The notes beneath the pieces were generated by a model. The model was given only the letters and a program-made list of their open reading frames with translations, made no database searches and was not told the origin of the DNA. Of a stretch of DNA of 64,000 nucleotides, positions 20,104 through 30,298 are shown one piece after another (the first letter of the stretch is position 1; each line of letters begins with the position of its first letter). The stretch is from Pycnococcus provasolii (Eukaryota; Chlorophyta; Pseudoscourfieldiophyceae; Pseudoscourfieldiales; Pycnococcaceae). A program made the position numbers and the translations under genes. The stretch spans positions 434,001 to 498,000 of the forward strand of contig OW568886.1 in the NCBI GenBank assembly GCA_938743325.2. Direction: 5' to 3'.

Positions 20104-20838
20104 CTATGCGCGCAAGGGCGGCGAGTGCTTGAGTTTGACGTACAGCGAGCGCATGTTGCTTGTGTCGACGCGTCCGTGCTCTGGTGGTTTGTCAGGGCAG
20201 AGTCTCACGACCGCTTCCCAGACGTTCCCTCCGGTGACGATCCCCTCCTGTTCCGCCGACGCGATGGTTTCGTTCTCGCGGTTGTTCTTGAACTTCTGCT
20301 CCAGTTTGCGCTTACGTTCCTGTGCAAGGTTCTCGATATGTTTCGCGGCAGCCGCTCTCGTTTCCTGTTGTTCGGCCCTTTCTTTGGATTCCTTTTCCTC
20401 GATGGCTCGCTTCTGCTGTTCGCGGTACGCGTGCATGGCGTCAGACTCGACAGTCGGCATCATCATGGACTTTGTCGGCGCACTACTGTTGTTCATCTGC
20501 GCGTTCATTGCGTCGACTTCGCCAGCGTTGTTTGTTCCAACTGCTGGAGGTGCTCCGAACATGTCGTCGGCGAGCGGCTGGGAAGGAGTGGAGGAGTCAA
20601 CTGCTGGAGGAAGAGGTTGAGAGAAACCAGCACCAGCATCATCATCACCAGGTACGAGCGAATTACCACCACCGTTGTTGGTATCCCCCGAGATGGTTGG
20701 ATCCATCAAAATCGTTGGATCCGCTAACGAAGGAGCGAACGAAGCGTCAGTTAAATCCTCCGTGGCTGTGGAAGAAGCAGAAGCAGAAGCAGAAGCAGAA
20801 TGGCCGGTGAAGACGGAGAGGTCGTCGGAGGGGGACAT
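20104..20838 (-). CDS. CLC: Clathrin light chain
   Basis: At 244 residues this is near the usual size. The acidic, Ser/Thr-rich N-terminus is disordered. The middle is a charged helix that binds the clathrin heavy chain (YREQQKRAIEEKESKERAEQ onward, then NLAQERKRKLEQKFKNNRE). The C-terminus has NVWEAVVRLCPDK and ends SLYVKLKHSPPLRA, matching the plant clathrin light chain ending (...LLKLKHNPP...). Its job is to stabilise and regulate triskelions at coated vesicles. The window also encodes a TASH3-like endocytic subunit and a WAVE-like actin regulator. The gene converges with the nucleotidyltransferase, leaving 185 bp between stops. Confidence 0.88.
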   Translation of the reverse strand: MSPSDDLSVFTGHSASASASASSTATEDLTDASFAPSLADPTILMDPTISGDTNNGGGNSLVPGDDDAGAGFSQPLPPAVDSSTPSQPLADDMFGAPPAVGTNNAGEVDAMNAQMNNSSAPTKSMMMPTVESDAMHAYREQQKRAIEEKESKERAEQQETRAAAAKHIENLAQERKRKLEQKFKNNRENETIASAEQEGIVTGGNVWEAVVRLCPDKPPEHGRVDTSNMRSLYVKLKHSPPLRA

Positions 20839-21552
20839 GAATCAGGAATGGGAATGGGAAAAAACGCTTGTTGAGGCTCATGAACATGAACAAGAAGGTG
20901 CTTGGCTCAAGGATGCTGATGACGATGACGAACTGAGGCTCATTCTCTCATTTCAGCGTGGACTTGCTTGGAGCATCTTTCTTTGTAGAAGTACCACCTG
21001 TATGTCCCACCTCCGACAACCTCATCGTGCTGCCGGTGCTGGGTCTGCACGCCTCCCTACTGATGTGGTCAAGCTCGCGGCCGGTGGGTCTGCACGCCTA
21101 CCTAATGATGTGGTCAAGCTCGCGGCCGGTGGGTATGCACGCCTAGCTAATGATGTGGTCAAGCTCGCGGCCAGTGGGTCTGCACGCCTAGCTAATGATG
21201 TGGTCAAGCTCGCGGCCAGTGGGTCTGCACGCCTCCCTAATGATGTGGTCAAGCTCGCGGCCAGTGGGTCTGCACGCCTCCCTAATGATGTGGTCAAGCT
21301 CGCGCCCAGTGGCGGTGGGTCTGCACGCCTACCTAATGATGTGGTCAAGCTCGCGGCCGGTGGCGGTGGTTCTGCACGCCTACCTAATGATGTGCGCGAG
21401 TGTACAATAAAGTTTACCAGTGTATGTTTATCTGTGTATGTCGACGGTCAACTTCAAGCTTTCAAGGTCCCGCAACTTGCTTGAGCACCTTTCCATCCAC
21501 ATCCCAATCTGCCAATAGGATACTCCAGTAGGATTCTCTCGAGAATCCGTTC
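20839..21552. other. Divergent spacer between clathrin light chain and polycystin-like genes
   Basis: This 714-bp spacer is dominated by the 45-bp minisatellite described separately. Outside the array there are no recognisable genes. The array lies about 200 bp from the clathrin light chain start and about 155 bp from the channel start, so it occupies the shared promoter region. Confidence 0.6.
21041..21397 (+). repeat. 45-bp minisatellite (about 8 copies)
   Basis: Units begin GGGTCTGCACGCCT and continue ATGATGTGGTCAAGCTCG. Six copies follow each other at exactly 45 bp (21041, 21086, 21131, 21176, 21221, 21266); the last copies carry a 6-bp GGCGGT insertion (51-bp unit). Because 45 is a multiple of 3 the array stays open in several frames, but a translated repeat peptide has no other support. 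Confidence 0.9.
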
Positions 21553-24120
21553 ATGATGGCGTCCTCTTCTCAGAAAGTCGCCGCATCGTCGTTAGGAGTG
21601 TCTTCGGCCTCAAGTGCGAATACAGCGCAAACACTCGGACTCGCTTCGTTGTTTCCTGACGACGACAATGACGACATTGAAGTGATTGACGGTGGTCGCG
21701 CCGTCATTGACGTCGTAGCAAATAACAGTGGTGGCGCTGCCGTCTTGCACGCTCCGGCGATGCCAGCCGGCCGGCAGCTGGATGGTGGTGACGCTCCCCC
21801 ACGTACACCAGGTCATAACCATAATGCCAGTATGAAAATACAGACGCAGCAGCTCAAGAGCCGTGGCGGTGGCGGCATCGCTCCTCTTGCGTTTGCGTCA
21901 GGGAAAACAAGAAACGACGACGACCCTGACTCTGACTCTGACTGCGACGGTGAGGAGGAGGAAATGGTGCCTGCGTTTGACATCATGAGCAAAGTGGAAA
22001 GACTTGTCGCATTCAAGGGGTTCGTGCTCTTCGCACTGTTCCTCATCTCGTACATGACGTACGCGACCGTACGCGCAGACTGGCAGTACGGGTACCGCAC
22101 GTATCTGTTTCTTGAAACGGCGAGACAACAAGTGGGCGTTCCGAAGTTCGACACGCTCACCAACACCGCAGAGCTCGCAAAGTTCTTCGCAAAGGACGTC
22201 TCCATGATGAGAATTCGACTCAACAGCATCTGCGAAAACTGCCTCTTCGCAAAGAGCATCATCACGAAAGACCTGACGCATATGTCTATGCGCGAGTTCC
22301 TGTGCACCGACTTCAACTCGGAGAAAGGGGTCAGGTACTACGACGCACGCGACTGCGATGCCGTCGACGCCGAATTCGCCGCCAACCCAGACCCGAGCAG
22401 GGCACCCTGCTGCGCGAACACCACCCTCGTCCAGGCGAGCGAGGCGAGCCACGCGTACTCCACCACCGCGCCAGAGTTTCTGCAGCCTGACTTTCTCTCA
22501 CCCGGCCCGGTGACGCTCACCGACCTGCTGGACATCGACGAGATGATCGTGTCCGGCCGCTACAGATACGCGAACATGCCGCAGTGGAAAGTTGACGTCT
22601 TCGACAGGGTCGAGGCAGATGTGACGCCGCAACGACTTGAGGCCTCGGCGAGAAATACCACGAATTCCTGGGATAACGATGTTGCCGAAAACGTCGGCGA
22701 GTACCTGTACGTGACTCAGGCCGTGGACAAAGCTGAGCTTGGAATGATCATCGTGTCGCGCAATCAGCGAATGATTGGCGCGGAACTTAAGGCGGACTGG
22801 CTGGACAGAGAGAGCTCGCGGCGTCTCGTGGATTCGAAGATGGTTTACTGGAGCTTCAACTTCAACACCCTGCGCCGCGGCAAGAACGGCGAGTACGCCG
22901 CTCTCGCCTCCATGGTGTTCATCCTGTTCGTCCTCAGCTTCGTACACGAGATGTTTACTATCTTCTCATCCACTGCAACCTTACGAGCACTTCCGATGCG
23001 GCTGTACAACGACCCGACATTGCCGTTGTATTTGTTGACGACGCTTCTTCCAATTGTACGTTTACTTCCAAGCTAGACGTGGTGCGTACACCAGCAATAT
23101 CACTAACCAAGCACTCGCACAAACACACACACATACACACACAATATATATATATATATGAAACATGAAATGATATGTTAGTTCGCAGAGATCATCCGCG
23201 CTGATTTAAAGATATCAGAGTACATGCTCTTCACGGCGATGATTATGGTGGTGTGCACTGTTCGATTATTCGAGGAGGGTGAAGTGCTCTATCCTTTCCA
23301 CCTCGCGATTGCCACAATCCGCCTCGCGAGCCGAACGCTTTTACGTGTGCTCTTTTTAACCCTCGTCTTGAGCGTCAGCTTGACAATGGTGTACGGCTTG
23401 CTCTTTGGCATGACGGACGACACTCTCTCGATCGAGAGAGGCGTCGCGAAAATGTTTCACATGCTATGGGCACCGGCCAGCCTGAACCCCGAATACGTCA
23501 AGCAGTCAGCTGCAGGAGCTTATGTTTTGTACTACTTCTGCCTATTTGTCATGCGCCTCATCTTCGGCTCACTTTTCATCGCGATCATCGTTGGCAGCTT
23601 CAATACGGCGCGTAAGGAGATACACAAAGCATTGGCGAGTGATGTCCTACGCGAGGCGGGATATCGTTACGTCATAAAGCACAGCTCTGTGGAAAATCGA
23701 ATTATTGGCGGTAAGGTGGTGCGCCAGACGTACATGATGTCAGACAGGGTGTGGGTGTTTTACATGATGACGTGGTATGCATTTGGAGGTTTCTTGCCAA
23801 TTGTTTACCGAAATCTCATCAGGATGAAAGCTTCGAATTGCGGCTTGGGGAAGGGCAAGGATGGCTTGTGCATTCTTTACACGAAGCGCGAGATGGACGA
23901 GTTTCTCGGCATGAAAAGCTCGCGTGCGCTGCTTGCGGTGTTTCGCGTCGAGAGGAATAACGGCAGTCGAAGCAAGCGGCATTCGTGGTGGCGCAGCGTG
24001 GAATCGGCGGGAAACCTCGGCATCGCAACGGCAGCGTTCGAAGCGGGCCGCGACGAAGAGACCGGTGGCGTTGGCGTTGGCGTTGGCGTGTCAAAGTCAT
24101 CAAACGACAGCAGGAGCTAA
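21553..24120 (+). CDS. Polycystin (PKD2/TRPP)-type cation channel
   Basis: Two exons (21553-23055 and 23182-24120) give 813 residues. The layout is that of polycystin-2 channels: a disordered, acidic cytosolic N-terminus; first membrane helix GFVLFALFLISYMTYATV (about 155-172); a large extracellular polycystin domain (about 175-440) with several Cys; then five more helices, including MVFILFVLSFVHEMFTIF, MLFTAMIMVVCTVRLF and VLFLTLVLSVSLTMVYGLLF; a pore segment (KMFHMLWAPASLN); and the last helix YYFCLFVMRLIFGSLFIAII followed by a basic tail. The family conducts calcium and other cations; in Chlamydomonas the homologue is flagellar. Localisation here is unknown. The splice keeps the frame across TLLPI-FAEIIRAD. 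No EF-hand is visible. Confidence 0.8.
23056..23181 (+). other. Intron of the polycystin-like gene
   Basis: This 126-bp GT-AG intron (GTACGT ... ATGTTAG) lies in phase 0. It contains CACACA and a TATATATATATATATAT microsatellite. Unspliced, the frame stops within a few codons; removing it joins two membrane-protein segments in frame. Confidence 0.85.
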
Positions 24121-24468
24121 CCATATGGCAGGCCATCATAAATATCTCTTTGAGGTATTTCTTGTACATACATACATAGTCTACAGTATGCATACTTAAG
24201 GTAACTTACATAGTTACAGTACAGTATTTCATTTTCCGATTGAGGTATTGAGGTTAGGGTTTCCTTTTAGGGTAGCCTCCCCCCCTGGGGCTAGGCTAGT
24301 CCCAGAGCTCTGGTTAGGGTTAGGTCTCGCCGCATACCCTACATAGTCTCTTCTCGCCGCATACGGCATACATAGTCTCCGCCGCCGGGGTTCCCTTCCC
24401 CGCGGCAGCCCGGGGAGTGGGAGTGATCTTGCGCACGTCCGCCGATCGATCCCATAAAGAACTCTCCG
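24121..24468. other. 348-bp spacer with telo-box-like tract
   Basis: No gene is seen. GGTTAGGGTTAGG lies at 24312-24324, about 145 bp upstream of the Tim44 start and in the sense direction, with a looser GGTTAGGGTTT at about 24250. CGCCGCATACG words repeat between 24331 and 24370. Confidence 0.5.
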
Positions 24469-25758
24469 ATGGCGTCCCATCTGCTCCGTCATCATGCTGC
24501 CCGCGTTCTCGCTCGGTATCTACCTGCTGGTGTGGTGGTGCCTTCTTCGTCGTTATCTTCTCCCTTTCAGAAGTGTTTCATGCCTCTGGGTTCAGCGGGT
24601 TCCTTGGGCGTAGTTCAGCGTGCTTCTTGGGCATCTTCTTCTTCTTCTTCGTCGTCATCTTCATCTTCGTCGGCGGCTTCTTCGTCGTCAGCGTCTGAGC
24701 AGCAGTCTGCGAGACCCGATGGCAATGATGATGCAGCATCTTCAGCGTCCTCCTCCTCCTCCTCCTCGGAGTCGTCGTCGTCGTCGTCGACGAACGCCTC
24801 GACGTCTGCGTCGCAGTCTGCGGAATTCGTGAAAAACGAAGCGAAGCAGAAGGCGGAACAAGCGAAAGCCGCCGCGTCCAACTTCTTTGCAAAGGCGACG
24901 GACTTCGTCAAGACGTTCAACCAGGATAAAGCCAAGCAGCTTGCCAAAGTCGTCTACGAGGAAGTCAAAGACACCTTCACGCACGAAAGCGACCACGCAG
25001 CAGAACGTGCGGCGTCCACGCCTCGTCAGACGAACCGGGACGCATCCGAGGTGATGGTTTCCGCACAAAACGCCAACAGCTCTGGAAACAGCTCGCGAAA
25101 CGTCGCCGGACGGTGGATGGACAGTGCGTTCGACCGCGTGTCGAGCCACCCCACCTTCCAGCGCATGACTGAACGGCTCGAGGACATCAAGGAGAATATC
25201 GAAAACAGCGATCACCCGCTCGCGCACCGCGTGAGAGACATGAACGACAGCCTGTTCAGTGAGACGGAGGCTGCGCGAACGACACGAACTATCAGGCAGT
25301 GGGATCCGAGCTTCGACAGCGTCAAGTTCCTACGAAGGCTCACGCGAGAGCTTCCGGACATCATACGCGCCTACCTTCGCGGGGACAAGAAGGTGCTCGA
25401 CGAGACGTGCGCACCTCAGATGGCGGAGCGCTTCCACGGCGAGTACATGAAGTGGCAGGCGGAGGGGCTGGAAATGGACGACAACATCCTCGACGTCGAG
25501 GACGTCGAGCTGATCGAGCTGAAGCTGATGGGCGACGCACCAACGGCGGTGGTGAGATTCACTGCACAGCAGATCAACTGCGTGCGGTCGAAGAAAACGG
25601 GAGAGGTGGAACGAGGTGCGCCTGACGACGTTCACTCTGTTCACTACCTCGCGGCGATGGAGCTTCAGGAGGGTGCGGTGGACGAAGATGGCACGTACAC
25701 GCCACCGCGCTGGCTTCTGCGCGAGATGGCGGTGCACGGAATGCAGGCTATCTATTAG
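24469..25758 (+). CDS. TIM44: Tim44-like mitochondrial import motor subunit
   Basis: This 429-residue protein begins with a typical mitochondrial presequence (MASHLLRHHAARVLARYLPA), followed by Ser and Glu/Ser runs. A charged helical region (about 115-170, FVKTFNQDKAKQLAKVVYEE) matches the Tim44 N-terminal segment that contacts Hsp70. The C-terminal Tim44 fold (about 270-429) has WDPSFDSVKFLRRL, IIRAYLRGDKKVLDETCAP and DVELIELKLMGDAPTAVVRF, close to the family pattern. Tim44 anchors mtHsp70 at the TIM23 channel on the matrix side of the inner membrane. The serine codon run near the start (24640-24700) is low complexity. It converges on the next gene with 52 bp between stops. Confidence 0.88.
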   Translation: MASHLLRHHAARVLARYLPAGVVVPSSSLSSPFQKCFMPLGSAGSLGVVQRASWASSSSSSSSSSSSSAASSSSASEQQSARPDGNDDAASSASSSSSSSESSSSSSTNASTSASQSAEFVKNEAKQKAEQAKAAASNFFAKATDFVKTFNQDKAKQLAKVVYEEVKDTFTHESDHAAERAASTPRQTNRDASEVMVSAQNANSSGNSSRNVAGRWMDSAFDRVSSHPTFQRMTERLEDIKENIENSDHPLAHRVRDMNDSLFSETEAARTTRTIRQWDPSFDSVKFLRRLTRELPDIIRAYLRGDKKVLDETCAPQMAERFHGEYMKWQAEGLEMDDNILDVEDVELIELKLMGDAPTAVVRFTAQQINCVRSKKTGEVERGAPDDVHSVHYLAAMELQEGAVDEDGTYTPPRWLLREMAVHGMQAIY

Positions 25759-25810
25759 GTCGAAGTAACATGAAAATATGAATGATTTTTTGTCACCTAA
25801 GGAACTTAAC

Positions 25811-27034
25811 TTAACTTGGTGGTGGATTGCGTTGTTTCGGAATGAATGGCCTGTTCCAGTTTTTCCTCTGCTGCTGCTGCGGAGGTTCGTTATGCCATCG
25901 CCGCGGTGGTGGTGGTCCACCACGACCGCCATGCCAGTCGCCGCCGCGTCGAGGTGGCGATCTATCGCGACGACGTGGAGGAGATAAGCTGCGTCTTGGT
26001 AGATAGGGTCCGTCGAGGTCGACGCGCCACTTACCTCCGCCACCACCAGGAGCGGGAGCAGGAGCGGCACGTCGCGGAGGCGATCTGCTACCAGGAGCGG
26101 GAGCAGGAGCAGCACGTCGCGGAGGCGATCTGCTGCGGCTTCGACTCCGTCGCCTTCTGTCGTAGTCGTTCGGCCGTCTGTCGTAGTCGTTCGGACGTCT
26201 GTTGTAGTCGTTCGGATGGTTCGCTCTTGGCGCCGCCGCGGCAAACGGGTTGTGTGCGTCGTCGTTGCGTCCCATTCCCGGCGGACTTCCAGGCGGCACG
26301 TCTTCCAGTCCGGAGCCAGCGCTGTCTTCCAGGTTGTTTCCATACTCGTCCAAGTCGTCGAGCGGCGGCGGCGCCGCTGCGGCGGCGGCTGCTGCAGCTT
26401 CGTTCGCTGCTGCCGCCGCCGCTCTTGCTCCCGGCGTCGTCAGTTGGTTGAGCGCGGCGCCAGCCTCAGCAAGGTTATCCACGGGGAATATACTGTCTTT
26501 TTCCCACCGCTTGAGGCACTTGCGCGCCCTTCTGACTTCGTCAGTTTCCGAGCCGTTCCCTGACGTCACCTCCGCGCCGTCTGTGATGATTTGTGCGAAG
26601 AGTGCTCTGAGTATGTTTCCGATCCGGTCGGAGTACGGTTCCCGTTCCGGCGCGTCTTTGCACGCCTCCTTGGTGCTTTTGACAATGAATTCGAGGAGGT
26701 GTAGCATACCCGCTCTGAGTTCTGCGTGCTTTTTGAACGTCTTTTCGAGTATGGCGACGACTTCTTTGTAGTGTTTGCGGTGCGCCTGCGTCGCCATAGC
26801 CGCGGCTGTTTGTAGTTTCGTTTCTGTCGGTCTTTTGAGTGTTTTCAGGCACTTGACGAACTCGCGCGTGCGTGACCACTGCTGGTGGGAAGACCCTCCT
26901 CCTCCTCCTCCTCCTGAGCCTCCTGACGACTTCACGCCGTTTTTCATCACCACGACATCATCACCAGCAGGATCCTGATCCTGATCCTGATCCTGAGCCA
27001 ACTGCTCACCACCACCACCACCAGAGTTCGCCAT
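25811..27034 (-). CDS. CID (RNA polymerase II CTD-binding) domain protein with RS-rich tail
   Basis: This is a 407-residue protein from the ATG at 27034; the open frame upstream starts with TTG. A Gly-rich start with a short DQDQDQD repeat leads into an all-helical domain (about 40-185): WSRTREFVKCLKTL, HYKEVVAILEKTFKKHAELR, MLHLLEFIVKSTKE and ARKCLKRWEKDSIFP. This matches CID/RPR domains, which bind the phosphorylated CTD of RNA polymerase II. The tail is disordered, with NDYDRR repeats and RS/SP dipeptides (RRRSRSRSRSPPRR) and two copies of an RSPPRRAAPAPAPG unit. This resembles SCAF-type SR-related factors that couple transcription to splicing and 3' end formation. No RRM is visible. The CID call rests on pattern, not alignment. 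Confidence 0.68.
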   Translation of the reverse strand: MANSGGGGGEQLAQDQDQDQDPAGDDVVVMKNGVKSSGGSGGGGGGGSSHQQWSRTREFVKCLKTLKRPTETKLQTAAAMATQAHRKHYKEVVAILEKTFKKHAELRAGMLHLLEFIVKSTKEACKDAPEREPYSDRIGNILRALFAQIITDGAEVTSGNGSETDEVRRARKCLKRWEKDSIFPVDNLAEAGAALNQLTTPGARAAAAAANEAAAAAAAAAPPPLDDLDEYGNNLEDSAGSGLEDVPPGSPPGMGRNDDAHNPFAAAAPRANHPNDYNRRPNDYDRRPNDYDRRRRSRSRSRSPPRRAAPAPAPGSRSPPRRAAPAPAPGGGGGKWRVDLDGPYLPRRSLSPPRRRDRSPPRRGGDWHGGRGGPPPPRRWHNEPPQQQQRKNWNRPFIPKQRNPPPS

Positions 27035-28735
27035 GACAAATCGAGCGACGATTTCAAGTTCAAACGGAAACAAGAAATATTTTCACGACAAAATGATGAA
27101 TGAACACCGGGACTCGCAAAATGACAAAATGAACAGACCACCACCTAGGTGAGCACGAGCACGAGCACGAGCACAAACAAGTACACTTTCTGTCTACCAC
27201 TACAGGTCAAGCTCGAATGGCTTGATGCGATCAGCGATGCGATCAGCGATCAGCGATGTACATACCACTATTCCGCGATGAACTGAACAACCTCCATGGG
27301 TTAAACTTTACCTTGAGGTTGAGGCTCCGGAGGCAACCTTGATCAACAGAACACATGCAGCCATGCAGCCATGCAGCCATGCAGGTACTTGGCCAGCGAA
27401 CTTTTGACACCACTGGTCACTCACGGGTCACTCGTCACCACGCACGACACAGGTCTTCCATGCAACCAGAACAAGCAACCAGGCAAGTTGACAGAAGATT
27501 GTTAAGGACTACTGTACCACACAACTTAAGGCTTATTTTAACGCTCGGTAAGTTCAATCACGACATTGAAGCAAAGCATTCCCATTTCCCATTCACATGT
27601 ACCAGTACTACGGTGAGTTCACGCACTCATCATGGGCCATCCCCTCAACCTTTGGGGCGCCCTTCCTCTTGGGTTCGGGTTACGATAGGGTGTAGGGTTA
27701 CGATAGTTCTTAGTAGGCTTCCTAATCCCTTTCGGGATCCCGGTCGAGCCAAAGAAAGAAGGCGGGCCGTAACGCGTCAACGACGAACGTCAGTCGACAG
27801 TCGACACTGCAAAAAAGGAGCCGCTCGTCATTGGTGGTGTACTGTCACGCTAACTGAGTGCTGCTATGGGGGTTTGTGTTGTGTGATGCTATGTACACGT
27901 TTTGGCGCAGCACCCGATACGAGGATCTCCGCACCGTCCGCAACGTCCTCCAGCGCAACGACTATCTCTTCTCCATCGACCTCACCGACGCCTTTTGGCA
28001 TCTTCCCATTTGCCTGGGAGAAGTTCACGGGCTACCTCGCAGAAATAGGAGAGGCGAAGGCGACGAGCGAGCACGCGAAAAAAAAGGTGCAGATTCGCGC
28101 AAACGTGGTCGCACAACTCGCGAACATGGCAGGCAGGGGCGCTGCTGGAGTCGACACCGAGAAGCCGGCGAAGCGTTCCCGCGCGTCCGGCGGGTTCGGA
28201 GCTGGCGGGCTCGGCGCTGGCATGGCCAGTCTCGACAAAGTGCTGGAGGAGAGCGCGGCGAACCGCGAGTTTGAGAAAGAGAAGGTCGCGCTTGAGAGGG
28301 CGCGCCTCGCCAACGACCAGCTTCGCTAGCAGCAGCAGGAGCAGCACTTCCAACAACAGAACAAGATGATGATGGAGCTGCTCGCGCGGCTTGCACCGAA
28401 ACAGTGAGGGACGAGGCAGGTAGTGAGGGATCGTGCAAGCGTGCAGTTAGTTGAGTTGCGCACGCGCGCGCGCCAGAGTTGTCACCTTTTGTAAACCGAA
28501 TGTGCATTTTTTCAACTTTACTTACACTCTTTCAATTCTCCACACCAAGGTACTCCTCAAGCGATGGTGGGGCGCAGTCGAAGTAAACAGAAATTTGGCA
28601 ACCTTCACAACAAATCATGAAGAAGCTGGAGAAGGCTGAGAGCGATCGCGCGTCGTCTCGTCGCGCCATCATGGACAACCAGTGAAGTTGAGAAGGGCAC
28701 GGGTCTTACTATATATATTCAACTGCTCTATTATT
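27035..28735. other. 1.7-kb gene-poor region with retroelement scrap and repeats
   Basis: Seen here: GAGCAC repeats (27150-27172); GCGATCAGCGAT repeats (27225-27256); four CATGCAGC copies (27353-27380); TTCGGGTTACGATAGGGTGTAGGGTTACGATAG-type phrases near 27674-27706; and a retroelement fragment at 27889-28395. The final part (28400-28735) holds no recognisable gene. Confidence 0.5.
27889..28395 (+). mobile_element. Fossil retroelement fragment with reverse-transcriptase-like motif
   Basis: A short stretch (about 27889-28020) reads LFSIDLTDAFWHLPI preceded by YEDLRTVRNVLQRND, the active-site-A region of a reverse transcriptase of DIRS or Ty3 type. The following 350 bp encode a charged helical segment in another frame whose relation is uncertain. 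No other domains or terminal repeats are visible. It is a decayed fragment of a much longer element, clearly non-functional. Confidence 0.6.
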
Positions 28736-29846
28736 TTACGTCGAGCCGTTCCGACCGTTCGCTCCCCCTCCTTGCTCCTCCTCTTGCTCCTCCTCCTGCT
28801 CCTGCTCCTCTTCCTCCTCTTCGAGGTCTTGCTCAGCCTCCGCCAACCTAGCTTGAAGAGCACGCTTGGCGTATATGGTGGTGAGAACGACCACCGCGAC
28901 GACAACCAATCCGGTGACAACCGCTGTGGCGATATATACCTCAGGACGAATGGTTCTGGATGATTCGTCGTCCACGAGCTTCGTGATGTCGCCAATGATG
29001 CTTCCGATGTACACGTAAAGGAAGGTGCCAGGAATGATTGCCACAGCACTCACCAGCGTGTAGTGCCATGCAGGAATTGGCGTGACTGCGAGTATGTAAT
29101 TCATTGCGCTGTACGGAAGGAGTGGTGCGAGTCGCAGCAAGCCCACGATCTTCCAAGCATCTTTCCTCAGAGCTCGGTCGATGACATTCCATCGCTCGAA
29201 GCGCGTGAGCAGTGTTCGTTCCACCCAGCGGCGCAGCAGCTGTGTCATTTAGTAGTGTGTTAGGTTGTTAGTGCATGCATGATGTTTTTTTAATGCGCCG
29301 TGGCTGGTTAGTTAGAGGTAGAAGACTTACGAAGCGCCCGAGAGCGAAGGCTAGCGTCTGACCAATTGTGGCACCAAACCAAACGACGACAACGCCTATC
29401 CAAAGACCGAAGGCGGCACCGGCACCGAGGCTGAGAATTGCGGCAGGGACGAGAAGAACCACGCATGTCGCGTACACCACCGCAAAGATAGGTGCACCTT
29501 CCGCTTTGTGCGCATCAATCCACTTGAGCCAGGTCGGAATTCGTTCATGCACACGAATTTGTGGGACGAGGAACACCACCAAGATTGCTGTGACGAGAAT
29601 GACAGCGATCGCAATTTTCAGCGCGAAACGCCATGGATGTTCTGGTCGAAACGACGATGATAAGAAGTTGCAGCACCGCCGCTGCCGCGGAGACGCCGCC
29701 GCCATGTCGATCAGATGTTGGCTAGATGGCGAGTGCATGGTACTGGTCGCCGCATTCGTCGTGCCGAAGGTTGATCCTGAGGATGGCGGTAATTCCACCA
29801 CCCGGTGCTCGTCGTCGTCGTCGTCGCGACCACTACGCGCTGCCAT
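28736..29846 (-). CDS. VTT-domain (TMEM41/DedA-like) membrane protein
   Basis: Two exons (29846-29331 and 29239-28736) give 339 residues. The N-terminus is cytosolic and acidic. A first helix (ALKIAIAVILVTAILVVFLV, about 78-97) is followed by the VTT/SNARE-associated core: VVYATCVVLLVPAAILSLGA and AFGLWIGVVVVWFGATIGQT in exon 1, LRLAPLLPYSAMNYILAVTP and HYTLVSAVAIIPGTFLYVYI in exon 2. A last helix and an acidic Glu/Gln-rich tail end the protein. The family (TVP38, TMEM41, VMP1, DedA) includes lipid scramblases of the ER/Golgi; some plant members are plastid proteins. The presence of both re-entrant motifs across the splice confirms the gene model. The substrate is unknown. Confidence 0.85.
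29240..29330 (-). other. Intron of the VTT-domain gene
   Basis: This 91-bp GT-AG intron (GTAAGT ... ACACAG on the minus strand) is in phase 0, with a plausible branch region CTACTAAATGAC close to the acceptor. It joins ...ALGRF to LLRRWVERT, as expected inside the VTT core. Confidence 0.85.
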
Positions 29847-30298
29847 TACTAAGGACTACGTGATGAAATAATGCTTGAAAATTGAAAGGAATCGACGACG
29901 ACAAGCGAGAGCCGAGAGGAGAGGCACGTGGTGTACGGGCGTTCAGATGGCGGATTGCCCGAATTGAATTCGGGGTTCCATTCAATGTGCCCTCGTTTGC
30001 ATAACTCCCCCCCGGGGGTCCCGCCTTTTGTTCGTGGCGGTCCGTTATTAGTTTACTTGTACCCACCAGCCTGAGCTCAGCCCTCAGCTGTCACGAAAAG
30101 CACTGGTCAGCAGTTTTGTCGAAGAAATAACAATTTCTACTCAGATACTATTTACAATCCAGACTACTACTTTACTGGAGCCGTCACTCACTCAAGCAAG
30201 CAAGTCGTCCAGTCGCTCAATTATTGAACATTGCTGCAAACAACTTCAGGAAAACATAACTTGCTTGGTGGTGGTACCACAGCAGCATTGAAGACACG
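29847..30298. other. 452-bp divergent spacer
   Basis: No gene or clear repeat is seen. It separates the VTT gene (minus) from the next plus-strand gene and should hold both promoters. A short C/G run (CCCCCCCGGGGG) lies near 30008-30018. Confidence 0.4.

Noticed and set aside
20675-21484. 269-residue open frame through the 45-bp minisatellite
   Set aside because: It stays open because the unit is a multiple of 3; frames in both directions are open, and there is no other coding support.
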